In this document: piece after piece, positions 42,716-51,724 of the stretch
Numbering within the stretch: position 1 is the first letter of the stretch
How the letters are laid out: the number at the start of each line of letters is the position of its first letter
Source of the DNA: JAHIVB01 sp964574705
GTDB lineage: Bacteria > Bacillota_I > Bacilli_A > Izemoplasmatales > Hujiaoplasmataceae
Length of the DNA stretch: 64,000 nucleotides
Assembly (NCBI GenBank): GCA_964574705.1
Contig: CAZNOO010000008.1
Span: 13,428-77,427, forward strand
Direction of reading: 5' to 3'
Position numbers and translations under genes: made by a program
Notes under the pieces: generated by a model
Told to the model about the DNA's origin: nothing
The model's database searches: none
What the model saw: only the letters and a program-made list of their open reading frames with translations

Positions 42716-43458
42716 TTTATTTTAAGGTATTTTTCGAAGTATAGAGCCATCGTTTCCTTCGAAACATTGTAGTCAATCTGGCGGTTGATGGTCACACTCA
42801 CATATCCCGTTTCTTCAGAAACAACAATCGTTAATGCATCGCTTTGTTCGCTGATTCCGATGGCGGCTCTGTGTCTTGTACCAAAATGAAGCGGTAAGTC
42901 TGTTCTTTCGGTTGATGGATAATAAGCCTTTGCACACAATATCATGTTTCCTCTGATGATAACTGCACCATCGTGCAATGGTGTCGTTGGGATAAAGATG
43001 GAAGCTAACAGTTCACCAGTAACAGGGGCATTGATCATAAGTGCTTTTGAAATAAACGCTGAGAGGTTTGTGTTTCTTTCAATCGTAATCAAAGCTCCAA
43101 TTTTGCGATTCGAAAGAAATTCAACCGTTTCAAGTAATACGTCGGCAAGGTCGTTGTCCGTCTTTGCTCTTTGACTTTTTTTGCCAAAAAATCCAAGCCT
43201 TTTCAAAATTGTCAGTATCTCGTTAAAGTAAGTTGCGAAGAGCATGTATATGGCTGGAATCAAAACGACAATTTGAGTAATTAATGTATAGGAAGTTCCC
43301 ATATTGAAAATGAATAGAATCAAATCCCAGACGAATAGTGCAACAAGCAGCAATTTGAATAATCGAATGGATTTATGAGAAATTTTTGCACGCAAAACAA
43401 TTAAATAGATTCCGTACAAGTATGTAACGATAATCGCTAAACTATAGTTGTCCATCAT
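42712..43458 (-). CDS. cdaA: Membrane diadenylate cyclase CdaA
   Basis: CdaA makes c-di-AMP from two ATP. Three N-terminal membrane helices (residues 5-75) are followed by a short coiled-coil linker and the DAC domain. The catalytic DGA is at residues 163-165 (LHDGAVII) and RHR at 195-197 (GTRHRAAIGISE). In most Firmicutes cdaA is followed by ybbR (cdaR) and glmM; here it is alone, with a terminator right after its stop. c-di-AMP usually controls potassium and osmolyte transport and can be essential. Confidence 0.95.
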   Translation of the reverse strand: MMDNYSLAIIVTYLYGIYLIVLRAKISHKSIRLFKLLLVALFVWDLILFIFNMGTSYTLITQIVVLIPAIYMLFATYFNEILTILKRLGFFGKKSQRAKTDNDLADVLLETVEFLSNRKIGALITIERNTNLSAFISKALMINAPVTGELLASIFIPTTPLHDGAVIIRGNMILCAKAYYPSTERTDLPLHFGTRHRAAIGISEQSDALTIVVSEETGYVSVTINRQIDYNVSKETMALYFEKYLKIK

Positions 43459-43531
43459 TCGACCTTCTTTCCAAATTGTGATTTTATTATACTTTAAAAG
43501 CCACCTGAAATAAAGAGTTTATCAAGCATTT

Positions 43532-44005
43532 TTATATTTTTTTGACATCTGTTTTTCTAAACACGAAATCAAGTGCGAAATATGCAATCGGAATTAATAA
43601 AGCAGATGCTAGGAATGGAGCTACAATCGAAAGGTATGTGTGAGCCACGTAATCTGCGTGAAGCCATTCAAGCATTGCATAGTCAAAGAAAGTCGTCAGA
43701 GATGTACTGATTCCCCATCGAGTGACAAAAACCAACATTACAATCGAAAATTGTACTGCGGATTTGTGTTTTGGTTTGAACGTAAAGATTGCGTTTGCGA
43801 AATAGGAAAAAATCGACGCACTGACAAAAGCGACCGTATTTGAAACAATCGCCCTAGGTATGTAGTAAGCGGCATCAAAGAAATAGTGATATATCACGTA
43901 GTAAACTGTCATATGAATCAATGTGTTTGCGACACCAATGATACCGAAAGTAAGAAATTTTTTTGTCAGAAAATGAGATTTAATAAATTGTAATATCTTA
44001 TTCAA
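43532..44005 (-). CDS. gtrA: GtrA-family membrane protein
   Basis: A 157-residue GtrA-like protein with four membrane helices (about 16-40, 48-72, 85-107, 122-148). The N-terminal LTFGIIGVANTLIHMTVYYV and FSYFANAIFTFK segments are typical. GtrA-like proteins are proposed to flip undecaprenyl-phosphate sugars across the membrane. Its start overlaps the gtrB stop by 8 bases, consistent with the classic gtrB-gtrA pair. Confidence 0.92.
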   Translation of the reverse strand: MNKILQFIKSHFLTKKFLTFGIIGVANTLIHMTVYYVIYHYFFDAAYYIPRAIVSNTVAFVSASIFSYFANAIFTFKPKHKSAVQFSIVMLVFVTRWGISTSLTTFFDYAMLEWLHADYVAHTYLSIVAPFLASALLIPIAYFALDFVFRKTDVKKI

Positions 44006-44924
44006 GTGGTGAATCCTCCGATGATTCCTCTATTAAGTAAATAGGTCTGTCCAAAACTTGTCTGCGCATCTGGTAGAGAAGATAGAATCCGGCATAACTT
44101 ACGATTCCCAGCATGAAAATACCTATAAAAAGGTATATTCCAATTAAAAACTCTGCCAAAGTGAAGATTTGAAAAGCATAAAAAAGTGCATCTGATATCA
44201 ATAATAAAAAACTAAAAATCAATACAACTACTGGAACAACCATCAATATCGTCGAAAATTGGTTCATTCCATTAAAAGCATATTTCAGCAAAGACTTGAA
44301 ACTCCATGAACTTTTTCCGTTTACTCTCGGAATGAAATCATATTCTAAACATTTTCTTTTATATCCGACCCAGGAGAAAATTCCTTTTACAAATCTGTAG
44401 TTGTCCTTCAGTTTCAAAAAGGCGTCTACAACCACTTTGTCTAGAAGTTGAAAATCTTTAGCCCCATTGTCTAAAGGCATATCGGTATGAGTATTATAGA
44501 TTCGATAAAACCAATTTGCAAAAAAGGTTCTTAGTTTTGGTTCCCCTTTTCTCGTTTTACCTTTGGTATATACAATTTTATATCCTTCTTCATAATTCTT
44601 AATCATCTCAGGAATTAAGGCGGGAGGTTGTTGAAGGTCACAATCAATAATAATGACTGCATCCGCTTCTTTTGCGTAGGTTAATCCCGCATGCATAGCA
44701 CTTTCTTTTCCAAAGTTTCTAGAAAAGCTGATGTAGCGAACTTTCGAGTCTTGTTTTGAAAGTTTTTTGATTTCATCCAAAGTATTATCCTTGGATCCGT
44801 CGTTAACATATAACAAAGAAAATTCATATCCCGGAAGATTGATATAGTTCTTAACTTCTTTATAGAAAGGTAAAACATTTTTTTCTTCGTTATACGACGG
44901 AATGATGATTGTTATCTTCTTCAT
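43998..44924 (-). CDS. gtrB: GtrB/CsbB-type undecaprenyl-phosphate glycosyltransferase
   Basis: A 308-residue GT2 enzyme that loads a sugar onto undecaprenyl phosphate. Nucleotide-sugar motifs are IIIPSYNEEKNVLPF, YVNDGSKDNT, the DCDLQQPPALIPEM metal site and FSRNFGKESAMHAG. Two C-terminal membrane helices (about 225-285) anchor it. ATG 44924 is used, with GGAGATG upstream. It overlaps the yfhO end by about 35 bases, so the three genes yfhO-gtrB-gtrA form one operon. Confidence 0.94.
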   Translation of the reverse strand: MKKITIIIPSYNEEKNVLPFYKEVKNYINLPGYEFSLLYVNDGSKDNTLDEIKKLSKQDSKVRYISFSRNFGKESAMHAGLTYAKEADAVIIIDCDLQQPPALIPEMIKNYEEGYKIVYTKGKTRKGEPKLRTFFANWFYRIYNTHTDMPLDNGAKDFQLLDKVVVDAFLKLKDNYRFVKGIFSWVGYKRKCLEYDFIPRVNGKSSWSFKSLLKYAFNGMNQFSTILMVVPVVVLIFSFLLLISDALFYAFQIFTLAEFLIGIYLFIGIFMLGIVSYAGFYLLYQMRRQVLDRPIYLIEESSEDSPLE

Positions 44925-47900
44925 CAATATTCATCTCCAAATCTTCATTAATTTTTCTTTTTGATTTTTTTCGTTCAATGATTATGCTTGGAATAAAAAT
45001 CAAAGCATACAACGCTGTCCCACCGAGTGTGCCGAGCAATCCTTTATCGAGTCCCTTCGGAGTAAACTGCATTTCCAAGTCAATTGAATCAACACCATAA
45101 GGCACCAAAATCCCCAAGAAACCTCCGCTAGCGCTAACGGTCTCATAGTTTTGACCGGATGTAATCTTCCATTCCTCAGAGTAAGCGACTGGAATTACAA
45201 CAAGTTGATCGTATTCGGAATCGGAAGTTCTTTCATAACTTAGATGAATCTTTCCGCGTTCGATGGTTAAATATTGATTATCAGCAACTTGACTATGTGC
45301 GTTTTCTTCATAAAAACTGAGATCATCGTAAGCGTATTTTAAAGAGAGATTAAACAAATTGTCTTGTGAATACATATCTGCTGTTTTATATATGTACATC
45401 TTAATCGGAGGAGTATTGAAATAATGATATCCATTGAAACTCTCCGTTTCGTTTCCATCGGAATCAATCACAAATACACGTTCAAAGTCAATCGAAGTAG
45501 ATAGATTGAAATACAACATGCCCTCATCCCTCGTATACGATATATTTGATAAATCATATACAAGATATGCGGCTCCGTCAATTGCGCATTCTAGACGATA
45601 TTCTAACGTCTTGGCGGCCATAAAGTAAGGTGTTTGTTCAAAATAGATGGCGGTTGGCTCTTTCCAAAATTCACACTTGACTTGATGAGCTGTGTCATAT
45701 GAAATGGTACAAGCACTTCTGGATTCATCCTCGAATTCCATGAAGACTTCTCCATATGATTCAGTCCCTAAATAGGCTGATTTTAAATACATAGCTCCAA
45801 CGTTGAAACCGATATTAAAATCATCATTGCTGTATTTAAAGAAGTTTCTCTCAACTGGATTTGAAATCCCGGATGTCACAACCATTGATGCTTGATTGTT
45901 TGTTTGATAAGCGGTCACACTTCTCAGCCCAGAGTTTAAGGGAAGGGAATATTGCTCAAGATTGATATCTGTATAATCAAATCTTGAATCCTCTTCGTCA
46001 ATTAATGCACTAACAAGCATAATCTTTTGAGCCGCTATCTGTGAATTCATCATACTGAAACTTCTGAACTCGTCATATGTAACGTATTGTTCATATACCG
46101 AGAAGGGTTCAGCTTCTACAATTTCATATAGTCTGAATCTTGTGTCAGCAAATTTTAATTGATAATATGCGCTTGGAAGATAAAAATCGTTCTCAGCGCT
46201 TACTAAAACGTATTTATAGCCTAGAAATTGATTTAAATAGATTGCTTGAACATCGATTTTACTTTTTGATTGATACTCATTAACCCCAAACAGCAAATAC
46301 CCAATGGTGTTAGTCTCGCTATCCGTCCATGAATGGAAAATCTGGGTGTTGGTTGGGAACGTGCTCATCCGATTGAAATTCAATATTTCAACATCGAATC
46401 TGCTTAAATCGACATACACTCTATAAAATTCATCTTGATCTAAAACTTCATTTAAGTATGCGTCAATCGCATTCATTTCTTCAAATGTATCAATTTTATT
46501 TCGAATCGCAAATGGACCTGAATAAACATATCCAATCGCAATGACAAATTCTATCCAAAACATCCATTTGATTACTTTATACTTCTTAAGCCATCCAAAT
46601 AGTAATAACAATAACAGAATTACAGCCGCAATCCCCATCAAGACCGTATCTGCTGTCATGACATCTCTAGAAATATAATTCGTGTCAGTTGATAATTTTC
46701 CAATATAGTATTGAAATAAATAGACATCCAGAAATACCATGAGTGCGATTGGAATGGATAAAAATTTCATTTTAACCTTTTCAAAACCATACTCATCGAA
46801 AACATATGCAAGAATCATTACTTCTACCAAAGGATAGCAGTTAATCCATCTTGTATAAGGTGAATCTGTCGTTCCAGAGAACACAAATGAGAAAATCGGG
46901 AAAAAGATCAGTAAAAGACTCAACGGCATTAAAATCTTGTATACACGAGCAATTCTTCCCTTCATAAAGAAGATATAATTCATGTACGCAAAACCAATTA
47001 CAGTGATAAATAAAGAAACATGCTCTTGTCCATAGTTGTTTTCAAATCCGTAAAAGCCAATTCCTTTTTGCTCGGTAAAGATTTTTGCAAGAACACGTAT
47101 ATATATTGTGGGTTGGAACAACTTTAATTCATAGGATCCGATATTGACAATCCATGAGTCGAAATATCCATCTGGTCGATAAGTATCTTCAAGAATATAT
47201 AGTATGGAAGGATATAGTATTACTAGTGACATCACCACTCCTATCAACAAGAGTGAGAGGAATATGATTCCTTCTTTCAATATTTTCCAAAAATTGAAGT
47301 TTGGTTCTTTAAAAAATTCAACCAGGAACATGATACTGATAAATGCAAGCGCCATATAACCCAAGTAAAAATCATAAAAAATGACCATTAGAGCATACAA
47401 AGGAACAATCCATCTCTTTTTATGGAAGAAGAAGTGGATTACAACCAGACTCAAGGGTAAGTAAAATGCTAATGAAAGAAATACCGGAAAGGCCATGAAA
47501 CTGACAGAGCCTCCGCTGATGAAATAAATCACCGCCATCCAAAAAATCGTTCGATTCTTCATCCCTTTTAATGATAGATAGTAGGCAAATACCATAACAC
47601 CAGCAAATATCTTGATTAATTCGGTTGCTGAATATGCAATTTCTATTGGCATTACGTATGATAATAAAAAAGTAATGAAAGTAAAGATGTCGAGAGGAAC
47701 GTAATAAATATCTGAAAAGAATGATGCCCCAAGATAATTATTGAGATTAAACCACGAAATGGTGCCTTCTTTAATCTGAGTAATAAAATCAACCATAATT
47801 GAATAATACTGGATGATATCATCAGAGAAATTATTGTAAAAACTGTTGTTAATGATGATAACAAGCGCATCAATCACAAATAAGATGGTAAAAACAAAAA

Positions 47901-48015
47901 GAGCCAAAAAAATAAATGTCTTTTTTTTGCTAGAAAACACGTCTTCAACCCACAGATTAAATTTATTTGAACGAATCATGCGTTTCTCTTTGCGCATCAG
48001 TTTGGTTGTTTTCAT
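44890..48015 (-). CDS. yfhO: YfhO-family membrane glycosyltransferase
   Basis: A 1041-residue protein: about 12 membrane helices in the first ~530 residues, a large extracytoplasmic beta-rich domain to about residue 995, and one final helix. The N-terminal region with DIIQYYSIMVDFITQIKEG (GT-C-type loop with acidic residues) and the length fit YfhO proteins, which transfer sugars from undecaprenyl phosphate to lipoteichoic acid in gram-positives. The acceptor here may be a different glycolipid. Start has AGAGGGG seven bases upstream. The cluster with gtrB and gtrA is the CsbB-YfhO system plus a flippase. Confidence 0.9.
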   Translation of the reverse strand: MKTTKLMRKEKRMIRSNKFNLWVEDVFSSKKKTFIFLALFVFTILFVIDALVIIINNSFYNNFSDDIIQYYSIMVDFITQIKEGTISWFNLNNYLGASFFSDIYYVPLDIFTFITFLLSYVMPIEIAYSATELIKIFAGVMVFAYYLSLKGMKNRTIFWMAVIYFISGGSVSFMAFPVFLSLAFYLPLSLVVIHFFFHKKRWIVPLYALMVIFYDFYLGYMALAFISIMFLVEFFKEPNFNFWKILKEGIIFLSLLLIGVVMSLVILYPSILYILEDTYRPDGYFDSWIVNIGSYELKLFQPTIYIRVLAKIFTEQKGIGFYGFENNYGQEHVSLFITVIGFAYMNYIFFMKGRIARVYKILMPLSLLLIFFPIFSFVFSGTTDSPYTRWINCYPLVEVMILAYVFDEYGFEKVKMKFLSIPIALMVFLDVYLFQYYIGKLSTDTNYISRDVMTADTVLMGIAAVILLLLLLFGWLKKYKVIKWMFWIEFVIAIGYVYSGPFAIRNKIDTFEEMNAIDAYLNEVLDQDEFYRVYVDLSRFDVEILNFNRMSTFPTNTQIFHSWTDSETNTIGYLLFGVNEYQSKSKIDVQAIYLNQFLGYKYVLVSAENDFYLPSAYYQLKFADTRFRLYEIVEAEPFSVYEQYVTYDEFRSFSMMNSQIAAQKIMLVSALIDEEDSRFDYTDINLEQYSLPLNSGLRSVTAYQTNNQASMVVTSGISNPVERNFFKYSNDDFNIGFNVGAMYLKSAYLGTESYGEVFMEFEDESRSACTISYDTAHQVKCEFWKEPTAIYFEQTPYFMAAKTLEYRLECAIDGAAYLVYDLSNISYTRDEGMLYFNLSTSIDFERVFVIDSDGNETESFNGYHYFNTPPIKMYIYKTADMYSQDNLFNLSLKYAYDDLSFYEENAHSQVADNQYLTIERGKIHLSYERTSDSEYDQLVVIPVAYSEEWKITSGQNYETVSASGGFLGILVPYGVDSIDLEMQFTPKGLDKGLLGTLGGTALYALIFIPSIIIERKKSKRKINEDLEMNIDEEDNNHHSVV

Positions 48016-48120
48016 TGCAACCCCTCTTACAGAAAAGTAGTCGTTATATTATATCATATTTTTAGCCACATTTATAAGAGCTTTTTGTGTAAATGTTATA
48101 TAATATTAAGTGGTGATGAT

Positions 48121-49362
48121 ATGGAAAAAGCAATTTTAGTTGGATTGGATACAGGACAGGATGTAAATTTTACAGAATCAATGATAGAACTTCAAAATCT
48201 TGCGAGTGCATGCAACGTTGAGGTGTTGTATCAATTAACTCAGAAGGCTGATGCTCCAACAGCGAACTTTTATATCGGTTCCGGTAAGGTATCCGAACTA
48301 AAAGAAATGATAACCACGTTAGATGCCGATTTGGTTGTTTTTGATGATGAATTGTCGCCAAGTCACATTCGTAATTTGGAAAAGGCACTCGAGTGCAAGG
48401 TAATCGATAGAACAATATTAATTCTCGACATTTTCGCAAGAAGAGCAAAAACGAAAGAAGCGATGCTTCAAGTTGAACTTGCTCAAGCAGAGTATATGCT
48501 TCCTCGAGTAGTTGGTTTATACAAATCGTTGTCAAGACAAAAAAGCGGTACCGGATCAAAAGGACCCGGTGAACAACAGTTAGAACTTGACCGTAGAATA
48601 TTAAGGAACAGGATAACAAAACTAAAACATGATTTAAAAGACATCGTTGAAATTAGAAGAACGCAAAGAGAAAAAAGGAAGAAATCAGAAATAAAAACCG
48701 TTGCCTTAATGGGTTACACTAATTCAGGAAAATCAACTTTAATGAATGCTCTGTTAACAACGTCTACTTCGAATCAAGAGAAATACGTATTTGAAAAAAA
48801 TATGTTGTTCGCAACTTTAGAAACACAAACCAGAAGTCTAACACGAGAAAATAATCATTCGTTTCTTATAACTGATACAGTTGGGTTCATTTCTAAATTG
48901 CCTCATAATTTAGTTGAAGCGTTTAAATCAACTCTTGAAGAAATTACTGAATCATCATTAATACTTCATATAATTGATACAGCTAATCCTTACTACCTGG
49001 ATCAAGTTCAAGTTGTGGAAAATGTGATTAAAGAAATCGGCGTACAAGAAATTCCAATTATCTATGTTTTTAACAAAATCGATTTGTTAACAGAAATTCC
49101 AATTATAGAATACTCGCCTTATGTTTTTATAAGTGCAACTGAAAAACAAAATATAAATCAATTATTAGAAAAAATAGAAAACGAATTATTCAAAGAAAAC
49201 CATAAGGTTGAAATGTTGTTGCCTCACGAAAAAGGACAGATATACAATTACTTAAAAGAGAATGCAAACATAACGGATACGAAATATATTGACGAAGGAA
49301 TTAAAATTATAGTAGAACTGTCAGAAGCACAATATAAGAAATACAAAGAATACATAACTTAA
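48121..49362 (+). CDS. hflX: GTPase HflX
   Basis: A ribosome-associated GTPase of 413 residues that splits stalled or hibernating ribosomes. The N-terminal HflX domain includes GSGKVSELKEM and the conserved glycine-rich FGTGSKGPGEQQLELDRR-like stretch (SGTGSKGPGEQQLE). G1 is GYTNSGKSTLMN near residue 200, G3 DTVGF, G4 NKID. ATG at 48121 has GGTGATGAT directly upstream; the frame opens at 48085. A TATAAT lies at 48099-48104. The gene is clearly more AT-rich in third positions than its left neighbours. Confidence 0.95.
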   Translation: MEKAILVGLDTGQDVNFTESMIELQNLASACNVEVLYQLTQKADAPTANFYIGSGKVSELKEMITTLDADLVVFDDELSPSHIRNLEKALECKVIDRTILILDIFARRAKTKEAMLQVELAQAEYMLPRVVGLYKSLSRQKSGTGSKGPGEQQLELDRRILRNRITKLKHDLKDIVEIRRTQREKRKKSEIKTVALMGYTNSGKSTLMNALLTTSTSNQEKYVFEKNMLFATLETQTRSLTRENNHSFLITDTVGFISKLPHNLVEAFKSTLEEITESSLILHIIDTANPYYLDQVQVVENVIKEIGVQEIPIIYVFNKIDLLTEIPIIEYSPYVFISATEKQNINQLLEKIENELFKENHKVEMLLPHEKGQIYNYLKENANITDTKYIDEGIKIIVELSEAQYKKYKEYIT

Positions 49363-49365
49363 AAG

Positions 49366-49395
49366 ATAAAGGACCGAATCAATAGGTCCTTTTCT
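49366..49395 (+). terminator. Terminator of hflX
   Basis: AAAGGACC / GGTCCTTTT hairpin followed by CTATATA; a short T run follows the stem. Confidence 0.8.
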
Positions 49396-49500
49396 ATATA
49401 TAATGGGCAAATAATTCAAGAAAAATAAGGAAATAAAAAAAGCTAGTAATTAAACAATTATATAGGCGAAAAAGAAGGGGTAAATAACAAACAATATAAT

Positions 49501-49512
49501 ATATGGCCATAT
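49501..49512. repeat. Palindrome ATATGGCCATAT, copy 1
   Basis: Perfect 12-base palindrome, preceded about 25 bases upstream by GGGGTAAA. A second identical copy lies at 49922-49933. Confidence 0.7.
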
Positions 49513-49921
49513 TTAGCCATTTATATAGCACAAAACAAATTAGGGTAAAAATTAAACATGACATAAAAAAAAGCAAAATAAAATATAAATAAAATGCATT
49601 ATAGTATACATTGATATTATATATTTCACCTTTATAGCTATACACGAAAATATATCAACAAAGTAATATCTTTGGTTTATGGCTATATTTGGGGTTTTCC
49701 GTAACTCTTTCCAAATAGTTTAATACATAATGAATATATATATAGAAAGTAAATATCACGAACATCCATCTAAATTATATAAATGAATATACCGTAATTG
49801 TTCTTTATGAAAGATAGGAAAAAAATGGGGCATTAGTAAGAAAGTGAAGATAGCTGGTATATTCTTGGGGTAAACAAAATTTCATTATATGAACTTTGTT
49901 TTACAGTCGTTTAATGGCTAT

Positions 49922-49933
49922 ATATGGCCATAT
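49922..49933. repeat. Palindrome ATATGGCCATAT, copy 2
   Basis: Identical to 49501-49512 and again preceded by GGGGTAAA (49867). ATGGCTATAT, seen also at 49679, directly adjoins it. Confidence 0.7.
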
Positions 49934-50490
49934 CGATACTTTTGGGTATAATATTTTTGTAGAATATTACTATTTTTATCTAAATATTAAATTTGAGTCA
50001 TTTTGTATATAATTCCATAATTAATTTCGTTATTTTATTATAAAACACCTAAGTCGTTGTCTTACACTTCATATAATTCTAAGTCATAGATTTAAAAGAA
50101 TAATTCATCCTAAAACAATACTCTTTTTTCCTTGGCTCATAAGCACTCACGGCTTGGGCCCCTATAAATAAATAGATAAAAATAATAAGATTGATTAGTT
50201 AACTCGATCCATATATAAACGAATATCAACTAATTTAACCTTGGTTATTTAGTCTACTGAATTAATGAAATATCATAGAAATTATTTGAAAACTAGTTCT
50301 ATTCTAACTATTTTGAATAGTCCAGCGACTTATATAATTCAATACAGATAAATTACTAAGTCATAGTATTTAAAAATTATCCCTTCCAAAGTAGTAATAT
50401 AACATTAGGTTATTAAAATTTAGCTTATTTCCCGGATTCAATACTTAGAGTAAATTAATAATTTGTCTAATTGTTCAGATTGAAAATAAT

Positions 50491-50521
50491 AAAAAATCAG
50501 AACATCAATAGATGCCCTGAT
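50491..50521 (-). terminator. Terminator of dus
   Basis: TCAGGGCATC-TATT-GATGTTCTGA stem with two G-U pairs, followed by TTTTTTATT on the minus strand, about 110 bases after the dus stop. Confidence 0.75.
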
Positions 50522-50628
50522 CAGTAGATATCGAGGATATTATTATGGTATTCTTCAATTACTAAAGAAGTATTCTACGAAAGAAATTTACTAAAGTTCT
50601 AATATGCGTTCACTAATGAACAGAGAAT

Positions 50629-51618
50629 TTATTGAGTAGAAACTTCTTCATAGTTGTCAAAGAAATCATTTAATATTTCATTAATTTCAGAAACGAGGAC
50701 TGCGTTAGAAAGTAACTTTTTAGTGTGAGAAGCATTTTTTAGTCCTTTTAAATACCATGGTCCATGACTTCTCATCTCAAGGACTGCAATTTTATCACCT
50801 TTAAGGTCAATTAAGCGCGCTAAATGGCGATTCATAGTTTTTCTTATATCGATTAAAGGAACATTACCTGAATAGGATCCAGTTTCGAGGTACTCAATAG
50901 TATTTGTTACCAACCACGGGTTGCCCAAAAGACCTCTCCCGATCATCACAGCATCGCATCCAGTCTCATCGAGCATTCTCTTAGCGTCTTCAGGGCTCTG
51001 TATATCGCCATTTCCTATGACTGGTATTGATACATTTTCTTTCACTCTTTTTATTGCTGTCCAGTCAGAATGACCCATATACATCTGTGATCTAGTTCGT
51101 CCGTGAACTGCAATTGCACTTGCTCCGGCAGCTTCTATCGCCTTCGCAATCTGAATCACATCTTCGCCTTCACTACCCCATCCCATTCTTATCTTGACAG
51201 TCACCGGTTTTTCAACGTTTTCAACGACGTTTTTTACTATGTCGTATATTTTTGAGACATCTTGTAATAGGGCTGACCCAGCCCCAGATTTAGTTACTTT
51301 TGATACTGGACATCCCATATTAATATCAATAATATCACAATTTGTTCTTTTATCTAAATATTGTGCTGCCTCTATCATGCTGCCTACTTCACTACCAAAC
51401 AACTGAAGTGATATTGGCTTCTCATCGGCACTTACTTCAAGCATTTCTAATGTTTTAGAGTTTTTATGCCATAACCCTTTATCGGATACCATTTCACTGT
51501 AAATTAGTCCTGCCCCAAATTCCTTTAGAATAGATCTGTATGCTATATTTGTTACTCCCGCCATTGGGGCAACAACAACTTGATTCATTATTGTAATGTC
51601 TTTGATTTTCCATTCCAT
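50629..51618 (-). CDS. dus: tRNA-dihydrouridine synthase
   Basis: A 329-residue FMN enzyme that reduces uridines in tRNA D-loops; the Firmicutes form is closest to DusB. VVAPMAGVTNIAYRSI at the N-terminus, INMGCPVSKVTKSGAGSALL with the catalytic cysteine near residue 105, VKIRMGWG, AVHGRTRSQMY and GNGDI are all visible. Promoter is at 51642-51670. It is divergent from hslO. Confidence 0.95.
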   Translation of the reverse strand: MEWKIKDITIMNQVVVAPMAGVTNIAYRSILKEFGAGLIYSEMVSDKGLWHKNSKTLEMLEVSADEKPISLQLFGSEVGSMIEAAQYLDKRTNCDIIDINMGCPVSKVTKSGAGSALLQDVSKIYDIVKNVVENVEKPVTVKIRMGWGSEGEDVIQIAKAIEAAGASAIAVHGRTRSQMYMGHSDWTAIKRVKENVSIPVIGNGDIQSPEDAKRMLDETGCDAVMIGRGLLGNPWLVTNTIEYLETGSYSGNVPLIDIRKTMNRHLARLIDLKGDKIAVLEMRSHGPWYLKGLKNASHTKKLLSNAVLVSEINEILNDFFDNYEEVSTQ

Positions 51619-51641
51619 ATTGTCTATTACCTCTCATAACG

Positions 51642-51670
51642 ATTATACATTAATGTCTGTTAAAATTCAA
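51642..51670 (-). promoter_or_regulatory. Promoter of dus
   Basis: TTGAAT (51670-51665) and TATAAT (51647-51642) with a 17-base spacer. On the opposite strand hslO has a TG-extended TATAAT near 51702. Confidence 0.75.
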
Positions 51671-51724
51671 AACAATTCCATTATTAATTCTCTATGATAT
51701 AATATCTTAGAAGGGTGTGATAAA

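Larger units (their letters stand above)
49395..50490. other. AT-rich gene-free spacer with diverged repeats
   Basis: No credible gene is seen in about 1.1 kb. GC falls to about 13% in 49561-49620 and about 20% in 50161-50220 (counted by hand), well below flanking genes. A GC-rich island (50130-50162) interrupts it. Several short motifs recur: ATATGGCCATAT twice, ATGGCTATAT twice, GGGGTAAA twice, and CTAAGTCATAG followed by ATTTAAAA twice. Stop codons are dense in all frames. No DnaA boxes, rRNA, tRNA or transposase remains are recognised. It may be a decayed insert, an unrecognised RNA locus or a terminus-type site. Confidence 0.7.

Noticed and set aside
49394..49645. Leftward 83-codon open frame rich in Tyr, Phe, Ile and Leu
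   Set aside because: It starts at GTG with no ribosome site, runs through very AT-rich spacer where such hydrophobic composition is expected by chance, and overlaps the hflX terminator.
49395..50628. CRISPR array or replication origin in the AT-rich spacer
   Set aside because: The repeats are short, diverged and irregularly spaced, and no DnaA boxes (TTATCCACA) or cas genes are seen.
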